Assembly: GCA_010093685.1 (NCBI GenBank)
Contig: MU006237.1
Coordinates: 62,001 to 126,000, forward strand
Length of the DNA stretch: 64,000 nt
DNA from: Ophiobolus disseminans
Taxonomy: Eukaryota > Ascomycota > Dothideomycetes > Pleosporales > Phaeosphaeriaceae
Direction: 5' to 3'
The translations under genes and the position numbers were made by a program. Positions 33,393 to 45,762 of the stretch are shown here, in pieces (position 1 is the first letter of the stretch; every line of letters begins with the position of its first letter). Under the pieces are notes generated by a model. The model saw only the letters and a program-made list of their open reading frames with translations. It had not been told where the DNA came from and did no database searches.

Positions 33393-36300
33393 TCAGAACC
33401 TCATCTCTGTCTTCGTGCAGATAGCGACAGCCTCCGCGCCCAGCTCGCCAGACTCTCTCCGCTCTCTGATCCTCGAGACTTGACTGCGCATCCTCTCTAG
33501 ATTATACAGCCTCTGCCGGAACTTCGCCGGGATTGAGCTAGGCGAGATGTACAAAGTCACAGGTCCATTGATCGACTTCTTCTCTACAGTGACTTGCAGC
33601 AGCGAATCAACTTTTTTGAAGAAGTACGTGTTTCTGTTCTCCAGTGGGCCAAGGGATTGGCTCGGCTGCAGGTTGTGTCGTAGTACTGCGGTTTCGAGTA
33701 GTGGTGCCGTACTGTGCCAGTGCGGTGATGGTCCGCGGCATTTCACGGTGGACGTTTCGAGACAGCGGGTGACGATATAAGCAAATGTGGCGCAGTCGCT
33801 AGAGTCTGATAACACCCTCATCCACGAATTCTTCTTGTCGTTGTACGGCACGCGAAAGCATCGGTATGGCGGACGTTGGAAGACCCACGCTACTGTTAGC
33901 TCATTCCGTTCTTCGTCGACGCCGGTAGATTCCAAGGCTAGAAAGATTTCTTGCATGACTTGGTCGATGAAGTCGCTTTGAGGACGGGCAAGGCCGTCTA
34001 ACCACTCCAAGACAGAATCAGATAGAAACGCTTCGAGTACGCGGTTTTCCTTATTAAGCTCTTGCCACATATCCCTTCGACGTGGCATGGCATCCAGCAC
34101 AACGGGGATAAGGTCTGCCATGAGCACTCGCAATGGTACCCTTCTAGCAACGCCTGTGCAGAAGCTGACCTGTACACCCCATAGATCGTTAAGACTGTGC
34201 CTCACCACATAGGCCTCATTTCGTATGCTGCGGAGCATGAGCGTCTTCAACGTCGTTCCCGGGATCTTATGCTTAGTACGGTTGTACTGCAGCAAAGCAT
34301 ACTGCCCAGCTTGACCTCCATACTGGCTCTCATCGTGTCTCCAGATACTGTCATGCGCGCCAAGAACTTCGAAAGCTGGCGCTGATGAGCGCCAACATTG
34401 GTTCTCGTCAATCGCGCATTCGTCGTTCACTGAGACAAAAGCGCCTACTAGGATGGGTTCTTTTAGTTGGAACAGCCGATCATAGACTTGATCAGCACTG
34501 TTACCCGAATCCCAATGGAATAAAGGAGGAGCGCTGAATGCACGATGCGAAGAAGACACGGGCGCAATGACTCCTCCACAAATATCGATCGCGTGGTAGC
34601 CTGACACGTAATCACTAGTAGGCACTATCAAACTCCCACCATCCCAAGTATCTTTGTTTGCTGGTTAGCTCTGGCCGTTGAAGGAGTTGAATTCTTACCT
34701 ATCAGATCTTCGGCTGACGCGATGATATCGTAACTTAGACTCGCGCGAGGACCCAAGGATGGTTGTCCGCTTCGAAATGATCGTACGGGTTCGAGATTGA
34801 ACACGATGACTGGCGCACGAAGCATATCACCAAGACAGGTGAGTCGAGCCACTTGTGCTACGATATGGAATGGCGGATTCTGTGGGTCCCCGATGCCCAT
34901 TAAAAAGACCTTGTTGAGCGCCGTATCAAGATAAACCGGCTGTATGGGTGCGATGTGAGCTTGGCTGTACGACAGAAATGCTAATGATGCAAATTGCACA
35001 CTCAGTGCGACGAGGTGTAAGGTTTCTTCGTATGTTAGACGCTCCAATGAGGGGAAATGATGTCTTCCCAGAACAGCGAGAACATCTAAAGCAGCTTGCT
35101 GGAGATTGAAGACATCAGACCTCTCAAGCTTTTGTGTGGTCGTGATAACCTGCACTTTCTGTGCCTCCTCCATGACAGCCAGTAGACTGCGTATCCTAAT
35201 CTTGTGTAGCTCGACAGCACCGGGCTGACGCGAATCTTCTGACCCGGTGAACGCGGGTGATTCATCGTGAATGATCATAGAATAAGCATTGCAACAGGCA
35301 TTCATCCCCTGTAGATAAGGAATCGCACCAAGAAGTGATTGCAAGGCTTGAATAGATCTCGCAAGAAACATCTCATTGCCATTGTCCGATGTCATGTCGG
35401 CGAGGCCATATGTTACCGTCGCGATGTCGTTATCATCGGAGAATTGAACGGATCCATTCCAAGAGGTCTTGTCTCGAGATGCAGGAGCAACACCAGCAAT
35501 GCCGCAGAGTTCTTGGACTATTCCATGGGAAGTGTCGCTGTTCGTTGGTCTGGAATGATGCACGCGCAAATTATTATTCCCATTATTTCTGTCGCTGTGA
35601 ATGCAGCCTGCCACGTGAAAACGAGGATCTGCAATTTCGCAAGTCGTAACATCCGGGACTTGGGGCGTGAAGAATATCCATGGTGAGTCCATGGTCTCTT
35701 CAGCTAAGAGTTGTGCAATCTCAGCCTTTGTGTACCCTGCTGCGTCGAGCTCTTGTATCCAGCCATACTCGCCAACGGCGACTCTATTAAACTGTTTGGA
35801 AAGAAGCGCCTGGAGGACCTCTACTTTACCTGTGCGAAGTGCTTCCTGAATAGCTGTTTCAGGATGTGCCAAGCCGTGCAAGTTGATCTTCAGTATTTCG
35901 AACGACGAACCACTAACAAGAAATTTGACAATGGCGTTGAGCTCTTCAAGTGATATGGTGTCTTCCTCTTCTTCATCGCTGGAGTCGCCCGCGGGTGCAG
36001 GCTCTTGCTCGGTCTCTTTGGCAGCCTTTGCTGGTTTCGCTTGCGATTGCAAGAAACTTTCTAGCAGCTCATCGCGATCCTCTCGCTGATTTAGAAAATT
36101 GTGGCGCGCTTGCAGCGATTCACTATCGAGCTTTGGGCCTGCTAATCCGTACATCCATTCAGTTACTTGCTGACGATGGGTGCGATGGCGAAGAACCCGC
36201 ACTGTCTTCAACTGTTTGTCGTTTGCTGTTTCTGATCGGAGATTCGCAAAGAACGTCTTCAACAGATCATCGTGGGCCTTGGCAAAAGCCTCCTTTGACA

Positions 36301-37965
36301 ATCGATTTGAAGCTTCTGAATAGAGGGCTCGAAGGTCAGAGCTTTGCCAGAAGACTTCCGCCATCTTCTTCGTAGCACTCTCAGTCACATGCTGGAGCTC
36401 CCCAATCGATGACTGGGAGCCCTCACTGAAGGCGACTGACCACATGGAGGCGGTATCGGAAAATCCCGACTCATAAGCTGAATCGGAAGCAGCGTCGTCG
36501 AATTTGAGCGGCTGGCTGGACCGCTTCTCATCGTCCTTGAGTGAACCAGCATCAGGTTCATGCTTATTACAGGGGTCAATGGCTGGTTCATCCTGATCGT
36601 GCCCCACATTCGGGTCATGGATGGCTTCAATTTCCGTAAGGTAGAGTTCAGATTCCCTTTCTAGATCCACCTGCTCGCTTTGAACACGCTCGTGATGTGC
36701 AGATAGCGAGTCGATTTCCGGGTTTGTTACTTTGGTCACAGCTGTGGATGGTATGGCCTCATATATATTGATTCCTGGACCACGAAGCGGGCCCAACCGG
36801 ATATGCCCATCATCCCGACTGTATAACCTCGACCAAAGTTGAGCGGGCGTTCTCCTTCTTTCTGGCTTCAGGTTAACTCTCTGGATCAGAAAATAAGTCG
36901 AGAAAGCTGAATTCTGGTCCTCGTCAAGCAGCTCTCCAAGAACATCGATGAGAGCGCGTGTAAATGAGAACTCGCCTGGTGCGGCTGTAAGCTGGTTCAT
37001 ACCGCAAGCTGACAGCAGCTCAAACAACTTGTGGGGTTGTTCTTTGGACTTCCCAGTTTGGAGATCATCAAGGACATGACTGTTCGCTGATGTCGTCATG
37101 GGCATCGGCAATTTGTAAGATGGCTGAGCGGCCACAACTGTCTGGTGGTGATTGGAAGCGAAACATGTGTCCAAAATAACGACAACATCGGCCTCGATCT
37201 CTTCGTTGCGCAATCGTTCCTCTACTTTGTTCCAGTTTGCTCGAGCATCCTTTGCCATGCCCTTGCCGTCAGCTTGCTTTGGACCGACAATCTCCAGGTA
37301 ACGTTCGTCCTCAAGATATTGTCCACTTCCACTGTAGTAGATTATCAGAAGGTGGTTCGGCCCATCGTTATCAATCACAAAATCCTGAACGTGATGATCT
37401 AACTGATGCTGCGGCTTCTTGCGGACGTTCAGTTCTACTATCTGCGTTACATAGTGATATCTATGTCGAAATATGCTCTCCAGTTCTTCGACCTATGTTA
37501 GATACAGATGTCAGGGAGGCAGATCTCGAGAATTGGGAAATATCTTACCTCAGGTCTTGTGTTCAAATCATCCAACTCGTCAGCCCATCTGATGAGAAGA
37601 ACCGCAACGCGATCGTAATAGCGAGCAGCTGATGAAACGCTCACGTCTGGTCGGTAAGGAAGAGTCACAGGTTTCGGGGTCTTCAATGTGGGGATATCTG
37701 ACTCGTCATCGCTTGAATCCGTATAGACGTGCGAGGAAGGGCCGGTTGGTTTTCTGCTCAAAACCCTGAGCTGCTGCTGATCTCCAGCGACAGAGATTAT
37801 ACTGCGATTCGCGTAGGAGGTCTGTCTCGTAGAGCCTCGCCGTGTGTCTGGGGAGGAGCCTTGAGGTTGGATGGGTTGTGTGGCCTCGTCTTCGACCGGG
37901 TTTACACGTATATCAGGGTGAAAACCCGTCTTAGCTGAGGAATCGACACGCTCTGATCCCTGCAT
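33393..37965 (-). CDS. Large caspase-like (C14 fold) protein with altered catalytic His
   Basis: Three exons, 37965-37549, 37492-34699 and 34651-33393, sum to 1489 residues. Residues 1-110 are disordered. A caspase-fold domain follows: VAVLLIRWADELDDL, LESIFRHRYHY, DGPNHLLIIYYSGSGQY and ADVVVILDTCFAS. The usual catalytic HG of YYxGHG is SG here (Ser195), while the Cys of the DxC motif (Cys249) is kept. Later come TRALIDVLGEL and a long acidic/helical linker, then segments around 560-900 (VKFLVSGSSFEIL, YLQGMNACCNAYSM) and a C-terminal region starting SDYVSGYHAIDICGG. Fungal proteins of this design are poorly studied; loss of His suggests a non-proteolytic scaffold. The start ATG follows in-frame stop-free sequence only from 37965. 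Confidence 0.8.
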
Positions 37966-38737
37966 TATGCCACTCAAGCTGCAATCTAGCGTCTGTAGTT
38001 ATTAGGAAGTGGGCACGAAAGGTTGAGTTGTTTTTGTGAGGTGAATCGCGGTTGCCCCGCGTGGCGAACATGGGGGCCAAAACATCCTCGAGGCGCTCGT
38101 GTCGTGGCGCGAGGAACACCAGGAGTGATGATGGAGTGAACCGACGCGTAATCCAGGTTTCCTTGTCAATCCTAGCTTCGAGAGCAGACCGGTGCATGTG
38201 GGTATCTTAGATCTTACATAGGTAGATACCTAGGCAGAGCATCTGAAGTTTAATGGCCGTGCGACGACCTCGCGGATGCGCGGAATGGCCACAGGTTTCT
38301 GAAGTTTTCAACCCTCGGAGCTTACCGGTAATCCTCAGTCGTGAAAGTTGACGTTCTTGTGTTTGATGAAGAGGTTGGCGGCTGGTAATTGTTGAAACCC
38401 TGCTGACTCAGCCAGCCACTGGTACTTCCAGCAGGCTATATTGCCTCCAGCTCAGATCATAGTCAATTTTCACTTTGATCTACCATGATACCTGCATGTT
38501 CAAAGTCATAAGGAAGGTGATAACAAGATGTATACAGTCAACATAGCCCCAGGCAGGTGATTGCACGACAGCTGGAGGCGCGCGCTTCACCTTCCACCAT
38601 TATTGGCTATCTACACGAAGGCTACCTGCTTATAAAAGCTGTTACACGACGCAAGGCTGTAAAAGAAACGTCCTGCCGATCCTATTCCACCCACCAGGCT
38701 CGTCTTCCACCACGCAACTAGGTATGCCATAGGCGTC
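37966..38737. promoter_or_regulatory. Divergent promoter region with TATA box for the J-domain gene
   Basis: 770 bp between divergent start codons. A TATA box (tataaaag) lies at 38631-38638, about 100 bp before the J-domain ATG. The caspase-like side has no evident core element. Confidence 0.6.
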
Positions 38738-39929
38738 ATGAGCTCCCTCAATCCTGCGCAGGACCACTATGCTATCCTAGAAGTTCCTCGTGAAGCTACT
38801 TACGACATTATCAAAGCTTCCTTCCACCGCCTTGCTCTGTTGTATCATCCAGACAAGACTGGTGGGGCAGGCAGGGCGACAGACAAAATGAAGCTTGTAC
38901 ACAACGGAATATCAAAGTGAACATAACACAGCTGACACATTCATACAGATCAACGTAGCCTGGGATACTCTTGGAGATCACGAAAAAAGACGGGTTTATG
39001 ACAATAGCACACTGTCGCAGTTCCGGGTCTCCAACAGCACCCCTCGATCAGCTGCGCAGCCTACCCACCCGTCACAGCCACGACGGCAGCCCCCCAAAAC
39101 AAACCCTCCTACAAAAGAAGACTTGAGAACCGAGGCAGAAAGCCAGGAGAAGCTTCAAGAATGGTTACAATGGGAGAGAGCCCAGGAGAACAGCATTCAT
39201 CTATTTCGATCCGAAGTCGAACGTCTAGAAAGCGATGAAGCAGCCCACAACCTCACAATCTCGCAAAACACAACAAAACTCGCAAATGACATCCCTTACT
39301 GGTGGAACGTCCTCGCGCCCTTAAGCTCCCGCTTATCCGAATCCCAAAAATCTGCCCTCCGCACCCAAATCTCAGCCGCCGAAGCCGCTATTCGCGCTTC
39401 CGGCGTTCAGCTCGCAAGAGCACGCGAGATTGTGCAACAACTTCATACGGAAATGAAAGACCGCCGGACGCTGGAAGAAGAACGCCAAACTCACGAGCGC
39501 CGCGCGCGAGAACGCAGAGAATACCTCGCCCGAGAAGAAGAGCAACGGAAGTATACACATGAAGCTCGGGAAAAGGCTGAGAAGAAACGCAAAGATGATG
39601 AAGCTTTTGCTAGGCTGTATGCACATTTTGAGAGCATGAGAAGCAAGAAAGAAGATGGGGAACGGAGGCAGAAGATGCGGACTTGTGAGCACAACATGTG
39701 GTGGGATAAAGTGGATGGAGCGCGCCGGTGCCAACATTGCTCAAAGCCGATGCACAAGTTTGCCTTGCAATGCCCGGGATGTCAGACTGTCGCGTGTTAT
39801 GCGTGTATGAAGGGGTTTAGAAGTGGTTGTATGTCGGGTGTGGATGACGAAAAGGGTGGCGAAGAGTCGGACTCGCGGTCTGTATCGCCGGATGTTTCGT
39901 CGTATGATGCAAGTCATGGGTACTACTAG
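38738..39929 (+). CDS. J-domain protein with C-terminal Cys-rich zinc ribbon
   Basis: Two exons, 38738-38896 and 38949-39929, 379 residues. The J domain has DHYAILEVPREATYDIIKAS and LLYHPDKTGG with the HPD motif needed to stimulate Hsp70 ATPase; the intron falls late in the domain, before INVAWDTLGDHEKRRVYD. The centre is a long charged coiled coil (about 150-270, rich in ERR/EEE). The C-terminus has a Cys/His cluster, CEHNMWWDKVDG then CQHCSKPM, CPGCQTVACYACM, resembling paired zinc knuckles. This design is typical of a fungal J-protein family whose Hsp70 partner and cargo are unknown. Confidence 0.82.
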
Positions 39930-40039
39930 ATGTATTGGTGGATGCTGGGAGGTAGAGTCGCAGTTTGGATATAGCGTGAAATTGCGCTTTATGAGACTAT
40001 ATCTTGGCATCCTGTTCCTCCGGTTTCTCAATTTTCATC

Positions 40040-42456
40040 TTATTCTTCCCCTGCTTCTCCTACCTCTCCATCTTCATCTTCATACTCCTCCACTTTCTCT
40101 GCTACTTCCCTTTCCCCCTCCTCCTTTCCCTCCCGATCCTTTTTCCCCTCCTTCCCCTCCACCCTCCCCTCCTTAACATCATCCATATACACCCTCGGCA
40201 CCATACTCTTAAACTTCTCATTCAACTTGTCCGTCAGCCACTTCGGCCCCTTAACTGGAGGATTCTCCTCTTCCTGACAAATCCCCGCCAGTTTCTTCGA
40301 TCACATGAAGCACTGGAAGTCAAGCCCCAGCGCCTGTTTGCCGAGCCAGTTGGTGTCAAGGATCGTCCCGAAGGGCATCACGACGCACGCGTACCACCCG
40401 GCGGCGATCTCGAGCCGCATCCCGGAGGCTTTTTTGATGCCGCCGTCGGCGGCTTTGCGGGGCTGGCATGATGTGTCGACGTCTGGGTGGGCGGAGTGCT
40501 AATGGGAGGGAAAAGTGGGAGGGGGAGGTGGTATGTACCGGTAGTTTGGCCTAGTGCGATTTCCAGTTTGGGCATATCAAAGCGGGTTTCCATGCCGAAT
40601 GCGAACTTTTGGAAGCCCGGCATGGCGGTGCTGAGCGTGAAGCGCAGGCCGATTGCGATGCTGGTGTAGACTTTTCCCTTCTACAATTCGATTGCAGCGG
40701 GGCGTCATGAGACGCTGCTGTCGAGATGCTTGTGGAACGTTTTGCCGTCGTTCTGGCCGATTTCGCCGATGGCGCCTTGGGGGATGCGGAGATCGAAGCC
40801 GGGCGTTGTACTGCGTGGTATTAGCGGCATGCTATTGAAGAAGAGAAATGTGTCGGACACTCACAAGTCTACAGCTCCGGTTGCCCCGATTTTGATCCAT
40901 ATGCCCATCCAGTTCTTCATGAGCGATTTATCGCCCATGGCCTAATTAATCGTCAGCAGTGAAATGGTGAGGACGGAAACGCACGTACTTTCCAAGCCTT
41001 CGCATTCCCTGACTTGTCGGTGCCCTTTCCGTTCTTTGCGTCATTCCATGTCTTGTCATCGAACTTCTGCCCGAGCGGCACAAGTTGTGGAATATCGCCC
41101 TGGACATAGACGACCACACAGCCAATCGGTTTAGGTAAAGGCACCAGCCAAAAGGGGCGGAATAACTCCAGACCATGCGTAAGTATAATCTTCAATTGTA
41201 TGCCGATGTTGATTTTCTCGCGAGCCTTGAAGGTGACAGACGTTTCGATCAAATGATTGCTGACATAACGGCCGTATATGTCGTCTACGTCGCCGGGCTG
41301 CGACTTGAACTCGTCCAAGCTCATGATGTTGAATTTCATGGCGAACCCAATGTCCAGGCTTCCGTTGGCATAGCTATCGATCAACGTGAGCTTCGGAGTA
41401 AAGCCCAGGTTCTGCAAACCCTCGGCAGGCATGTGTCTCGATCTGCACGGCATATCTAATTTCAGGTTAAAATCTTGGCTTATGCCCACGTCCAGACCCT
41501 CCTCGATCTATTCGTACACCTCGTTTACTTGGTCCATAACCGTACCTGCCACACTCAAGCCCATGGCGGTTGCTTCGTTTTGGATCTCACCAGCCTTGGA
41601 CTTGACGATATCGATTGGGTTGTCCCAAGGCCACCCTTAGCGGACCGCGAGGCGGCGGCGGCGGCGACGGAGTTTATACGTGTCATAGCGTCGCTCCACA
41701 GTACTTTCGATGGTCTGGCTTGCGATCTCAAGCGTCATTGCGGTGTCGGGCTCATCAAGAGCAAAGCGTTTGTGCGTCGCTCGTATCTGGACTGCTACTG
41801 GTACTCCAGGAACATCATCACTGAAGGACACCGAGTTGGCTCTGCGAGCAGTCAGGTCCATCCAAAATATAGAATCTTGCTCATCGAAAGTACTTACGAG
41901 TAGATCGACCGTACATCCTCCACCTCTATACACGAAGCATCCTCGACGACGAACAGCAAGTCGCTACCGTCCTGCCAATGCTGTTTAGCTCGGTTGTAAG
42001 AGCCATGGTCTTTGAACGAGATGCTCAATATGGTCTAATTGAAGTCATCTGGGCTGCTGCAGGTAGGCCCGTTGTGGTGCACCAGACCATGAGCTTGAAG
42101 CAGCTCTAGATTGACATAAGTGGCGTTCTTGTGCTCGAAGGTAAAGGTCTGCACGTTTTGGTCTAGACGTAATCAGCGGGAGTGTATCGTGATTGGAATT
42201 AGAGTAACAACCCTAGGAGAACATCAAGGTGCAGTTTGTTCGACGGCCTGAAGAGCTCGTGATGCAAGTCCCTCTTGTACAGGTAGCGATGATGTATTCG
42301 ACGAAGTGGCACGCCGTCACCACGATATGCGGCTTCGAATCGCTCGTCGAAATCTGTGAGATCTTGAACAGTACTCTCTATCGCCAGTGAGGTTCGCAAC
42401 AGAGAGAACGAAGTACACAAGAAAGGAAGGCCCGGTGTGAGTGTGATGAATTGCAT
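40040..42456 (-). pseudogene. Disabled secreted protein gene (DUF7029/DUF7223-like)
   Basis: Minus-strand remnant with a signal peptide at its start (MQFITLTPGLPFLCTSFSLL, ATG at 42456) and a Lys/Glu-rich tail ending at 40040. Coding similarity is continuous, for example TFTFEHKNATYVNLELLQ, SFKDHGSYNRAKQHW, NIGIQLKIILTHGLELF, FDLRIPQGAIGEIGQ and RLEIAAGWYACVV. It is broken by six in-frame stops (42035-42037 TAG, 41637-41639 TAA, 41508-41510 TAG, 40705-40707 TGA, 40681-40683 TAG, 40301-40303 TGA) and a frameshift near 41895-41910. Splice sites between the exons (for example 40935-40988, 40810-40866) are still intact, so decay looks recent. Assignment to DUF7029/DUF7223 families is from general resemblance only. 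Confidence 0.7.
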
Positions 42457-43669
42457 GACTGGTGTCTTGAAAGAAGAGCGATAGGATGACTGAAGAGAGC
42501 GAACTCTCGTCTTCGCACACAATCCCAGGGGGGATAAGGAGGGGCACAAGTACGTCCATCGCTGGTATATACAGCGCAACAGACATGTGATGAATCAGAT
42601 ATGAGGATATCGTGCATCATCTATATTGTAGGATTGGTAGTCTCGTGATAGTCGTTCCCATCTTTCGCTACCTGCTCAGTCTTGAAGGAGGCACAAGTCG
42701 CGGAGCCCACCCGAAATCATCGTCAGCTACTGCTACTTCGACGTTGCAGATTGCTCACTATGCCTCTTCATACTCAGTAGATCCGAATAAAACATCTCGG
42801 TCTGTGGGGAACCGTACCCAGTTCTCTTTTCTCGGACAAGCCTCAGTATGGAATGCTGTAAGTCTCGAGATACAACCACTGTTTCCGCATCGTGGAATAG
42901 CGGTCCCGATGCAGGGTCGTTGGTCAGACATTAACCGTACCTAGATACATGTCCTACTCGACCACTGGCATCGGCCATGAAGCTCTGTCGCATATTGTCT
43001 TAACTTGGAAGCGGGCCAGTACTCATTGTAAGGGAGTTAACTGAAAGACATTAGAGAGACTGCCCGGAGTCTGTGAACTGCTGAGACTGGAGGAATTATC
43101 GTGGAGAAAGTCGGACAGTGCGGAGGGGAAGATGGGGTAGCGCGAGATGCTTAGAGCAATACTAATGTGCCTAGTATTACTACTGTTAGTAAATCGCGTG
43201 ATCCAACATGCAGCAAGACTGGGGAACATACAATGTACCATGGCACAGCGAGACTGCATCGCACACTGCATTGAGAAATTGAATTACAGTGACAAACCTT
43301 TCCACAAAGTTGAAGCCGTCGTGCACAAGCACCTCGCTCACCTGACATTAGCAGCATATGTTCTTTTTAAATCAATCTCATTTTGTCTACTAACCCGACA
43401 ACTCCAACACCAAACCACGCCAGAGACAACGCCGAATTTTGTCTAATGCCACCAGAAGAAAGGTATAGTGCGGGCGTAAAAGACCGCGTGCATGCTCGCC
43501 GAATGAATCGTAGTACGTATGCGAAAGCCGAGTGAACGACATAGAAAGCAAGTATAGCCATGAATGCGATAGGAGAGGGATATCCAAACGAAGGAAAGAG
43601 GCAAGGTGGTTAGCCATGTCTGTGTACACAGTTTAGCCAAAGACGTCAATCCAATCTCTTCACTAACGA
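42457..43669. other. Intergenic, no gene seen
   Basis: 1.2 kb between the pseudogene start and the 3' end of the kinase. Several short ORFs occur (for example near 43147-43446 plus strand), but none shows family motifs, a plausible promoter or splice structure. Confidence 0.5.
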
Positions 43670-45762
43670 TCACCTCGCGGGTAGTGTCGTTGAGTTTTGC
43701 GCGGCCTCGTCCTCTGGCCGTTTCTGTAGGCCGCCTTCGACTTGAATGCCCTTCTGCACCCAGTCCATCTTCTCGATGTCTTCCAAGCTCTTGCGGCCGC
43801 GGCTGACCTTCTTCAGCAGTCCCTCAACACACTGCCTTGCGCCAGCCCATTCTTTGCCCTTGTCATCATCCCAGTCGCCGTCGTCGTCGCCGTACTTGAC
43901 CCAGACCCAATCACATCTTGCGATGCGATGCACTGCTCTACCGCGGGCTGCGGGCTTGCCTGGTGGTGGATCAAACGGCAAGCGACCCTCCATAAGCGCG
44001 TACAGTAGGACGCCAAGTGCCCATGCGTCAGTGGCACGGCCATCATACGGTTGACCGAGAAGGATCTCGGGGGCAGCGTAGTCTTCACTTCCGCATCTCG
44101 TAGTAAGGAGAGGGGATTCAGGTGGAGCAGGAATACGGCGCGAAAGACCAAGGTCAGTGAGTGTCGCTATGGCATGAGGATGTGTTTGTGGGTTCTTGAG
44201 AAGTGGCACGGTTGCGGCTGGAATGTTGAGCAGGACGTCTGTGCTGCATTAGTACACTGCAGAGTAAGGCGCACATACCAGTCTGAGCGTTGAAGGAAAT
44301 GGTGAGTAGTACTTTCTAGCTTGATGTCGCGGTGCACGATGAGCTGGTTATGCAGGTAGCGCACGGCGCTGACCATTTCTGCAAAGATGCGCTGGACGAT
44401 GCTAGTGGTCAGCTTGTCGCGGTGGTCGCTGGCTACATCAAAGAGATCACCACCAGGACAGTATGTCAGGACGATGAGTGCTTGGGCGTCATCGTGATCA
44501 AACGCTTGGAGATGGACCAAAGAAGGATGCGAGACAGATCTGAGCATCTCGACTTCACGTTTGAGACTGAGTTCTACGCGCTCCTCGTCGGCACCGCCCG
44601 CGGGACCGTGCTCGACGACCTTGATAGCGACGAGCTTGCGCGGGTCAAGAATGGCTTCATCGAGAGGGTCCTTGGCGGTGGTCTTCTCACATGTGGCCAA
44701 GTAGACCTTGCTAAAGGTGCCCTGACCGAGCTGTCGCACTGGGCGCCAGAGCTTCTTGGTCCGCTCGGGGCCCTGTCGTACTACTATATATTTGGTCTTG
44801 TCATCCTCCGCGACCTCCTCTTCCTCGGTGTCCGTCACGCTCCTGTTACTAGCATTGCTTGCGGGCGGCGTCGGAAGACCGACAGGAATCCTGGCCGGGA
44901 CAAGCCCCCGCTGCTTTGCAAGATATTCCTCGCGATGCAGGAACTGCTGCATGCCCGCATCGACGTCGGCTGCCGCATTGCCAATCGTGACGTGCCGAGG
45001 GCGAGAATTGTGCAGCGACTCTGGCGTGAACTCGCTGACACTCCGGTTCCGTTCCCGGGCGGCCTCGTTTTTCTGCTGTGAGTGACTCGCTGCAGCGGCT
45101 TCGATTGCCGCCTCCTTGAGCCGCTGGTAGCCCTTCTTCTTGAGCGAGGGCGACGGGGACAGGGAGCCTCGGTGCTGGAAGAGGTTGTCGCCGAGGGAAG
45201 AGCCGGATGCACCCCGCGATCGGGGACGTACTGCGGCTCTGTGCCATGGTCCAGGCGAATCGCCCATTACCAGCGGCGACGGAAGCGGAGTGATGTCGCT
45301 GAGTGCATTCAGTGCTGGCGAGGAGAGCAGCGAGGACGGCGATAGCGAGCCCACGCTGTGGGACGACCACGCCGTTCTCAGGTAGCTCTGGTCCTGTATC
45401 GCAATCGGCGCCGTGGCCGACTGCCGCAGCGTGTCGCTCCCGTGGCCCTCCAGGATGGATGGATTGGGCGGTGGCAGGTGGGCGGAAAAGTCGGTCTGCA
45501 GCGTCAGGCCCGTCGAGGGGGCACGGATGTGGTAGTGGAAGTTGGAGTCACGGGCATCGAAGGATGGCAGCAGTGCATTCGATGCAGATGGTGTGGCATG
45601 CAGATGCGCCGCGGGTCGTCGGGTGCTATCTTTCGCGCAGGGCGTATGCGTGCTCTGGCTCGATTCGGCGTGGGAGTCGGCCGCGTGTGGCCTGGATGGG
45701 TGACTGGAGGACGCGAGACCCGTCGAGGATGACTCGGGGCCCTCCATGATGTTGTATCGCAA
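43670..45762 (-). CDS. Serine/threonine protein kinase with long disordered N-terminus
   Basis: Two exons, 45762-44313 and 44238-43670, up to 672 residues (a second Met, MEGPESSSTG, lies five codons in). About 340 disordered Ser/Pro-rich residues lead to the kinase domain. Seen in order: glycine loop GQGTFSKVYLA, VAIKVVEH (Lys), HRDIKLENVLLN made by the exon join, DLG in ATLTDLGLSRR, and CGSEDYAAPEILL. The metal-binding DFG is thus DLG, which several active kinases tolerate. TDAWALGVLLYALMEGRLPF completes the lobe. Overall resemblance is to fungal kinases of the Prr/Npr/CAMKL group. An HRD..N catalytic loop and DxG Asp are intact, so activity is expected. Confidence 0.85.

Noticed and set aside
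43147..43446. Plus-strand 99-codon ORF with a hydrophobic start
   Set aside because: No family motif, no promoter element, and overlapping minus-strand ORFs of equal quality.
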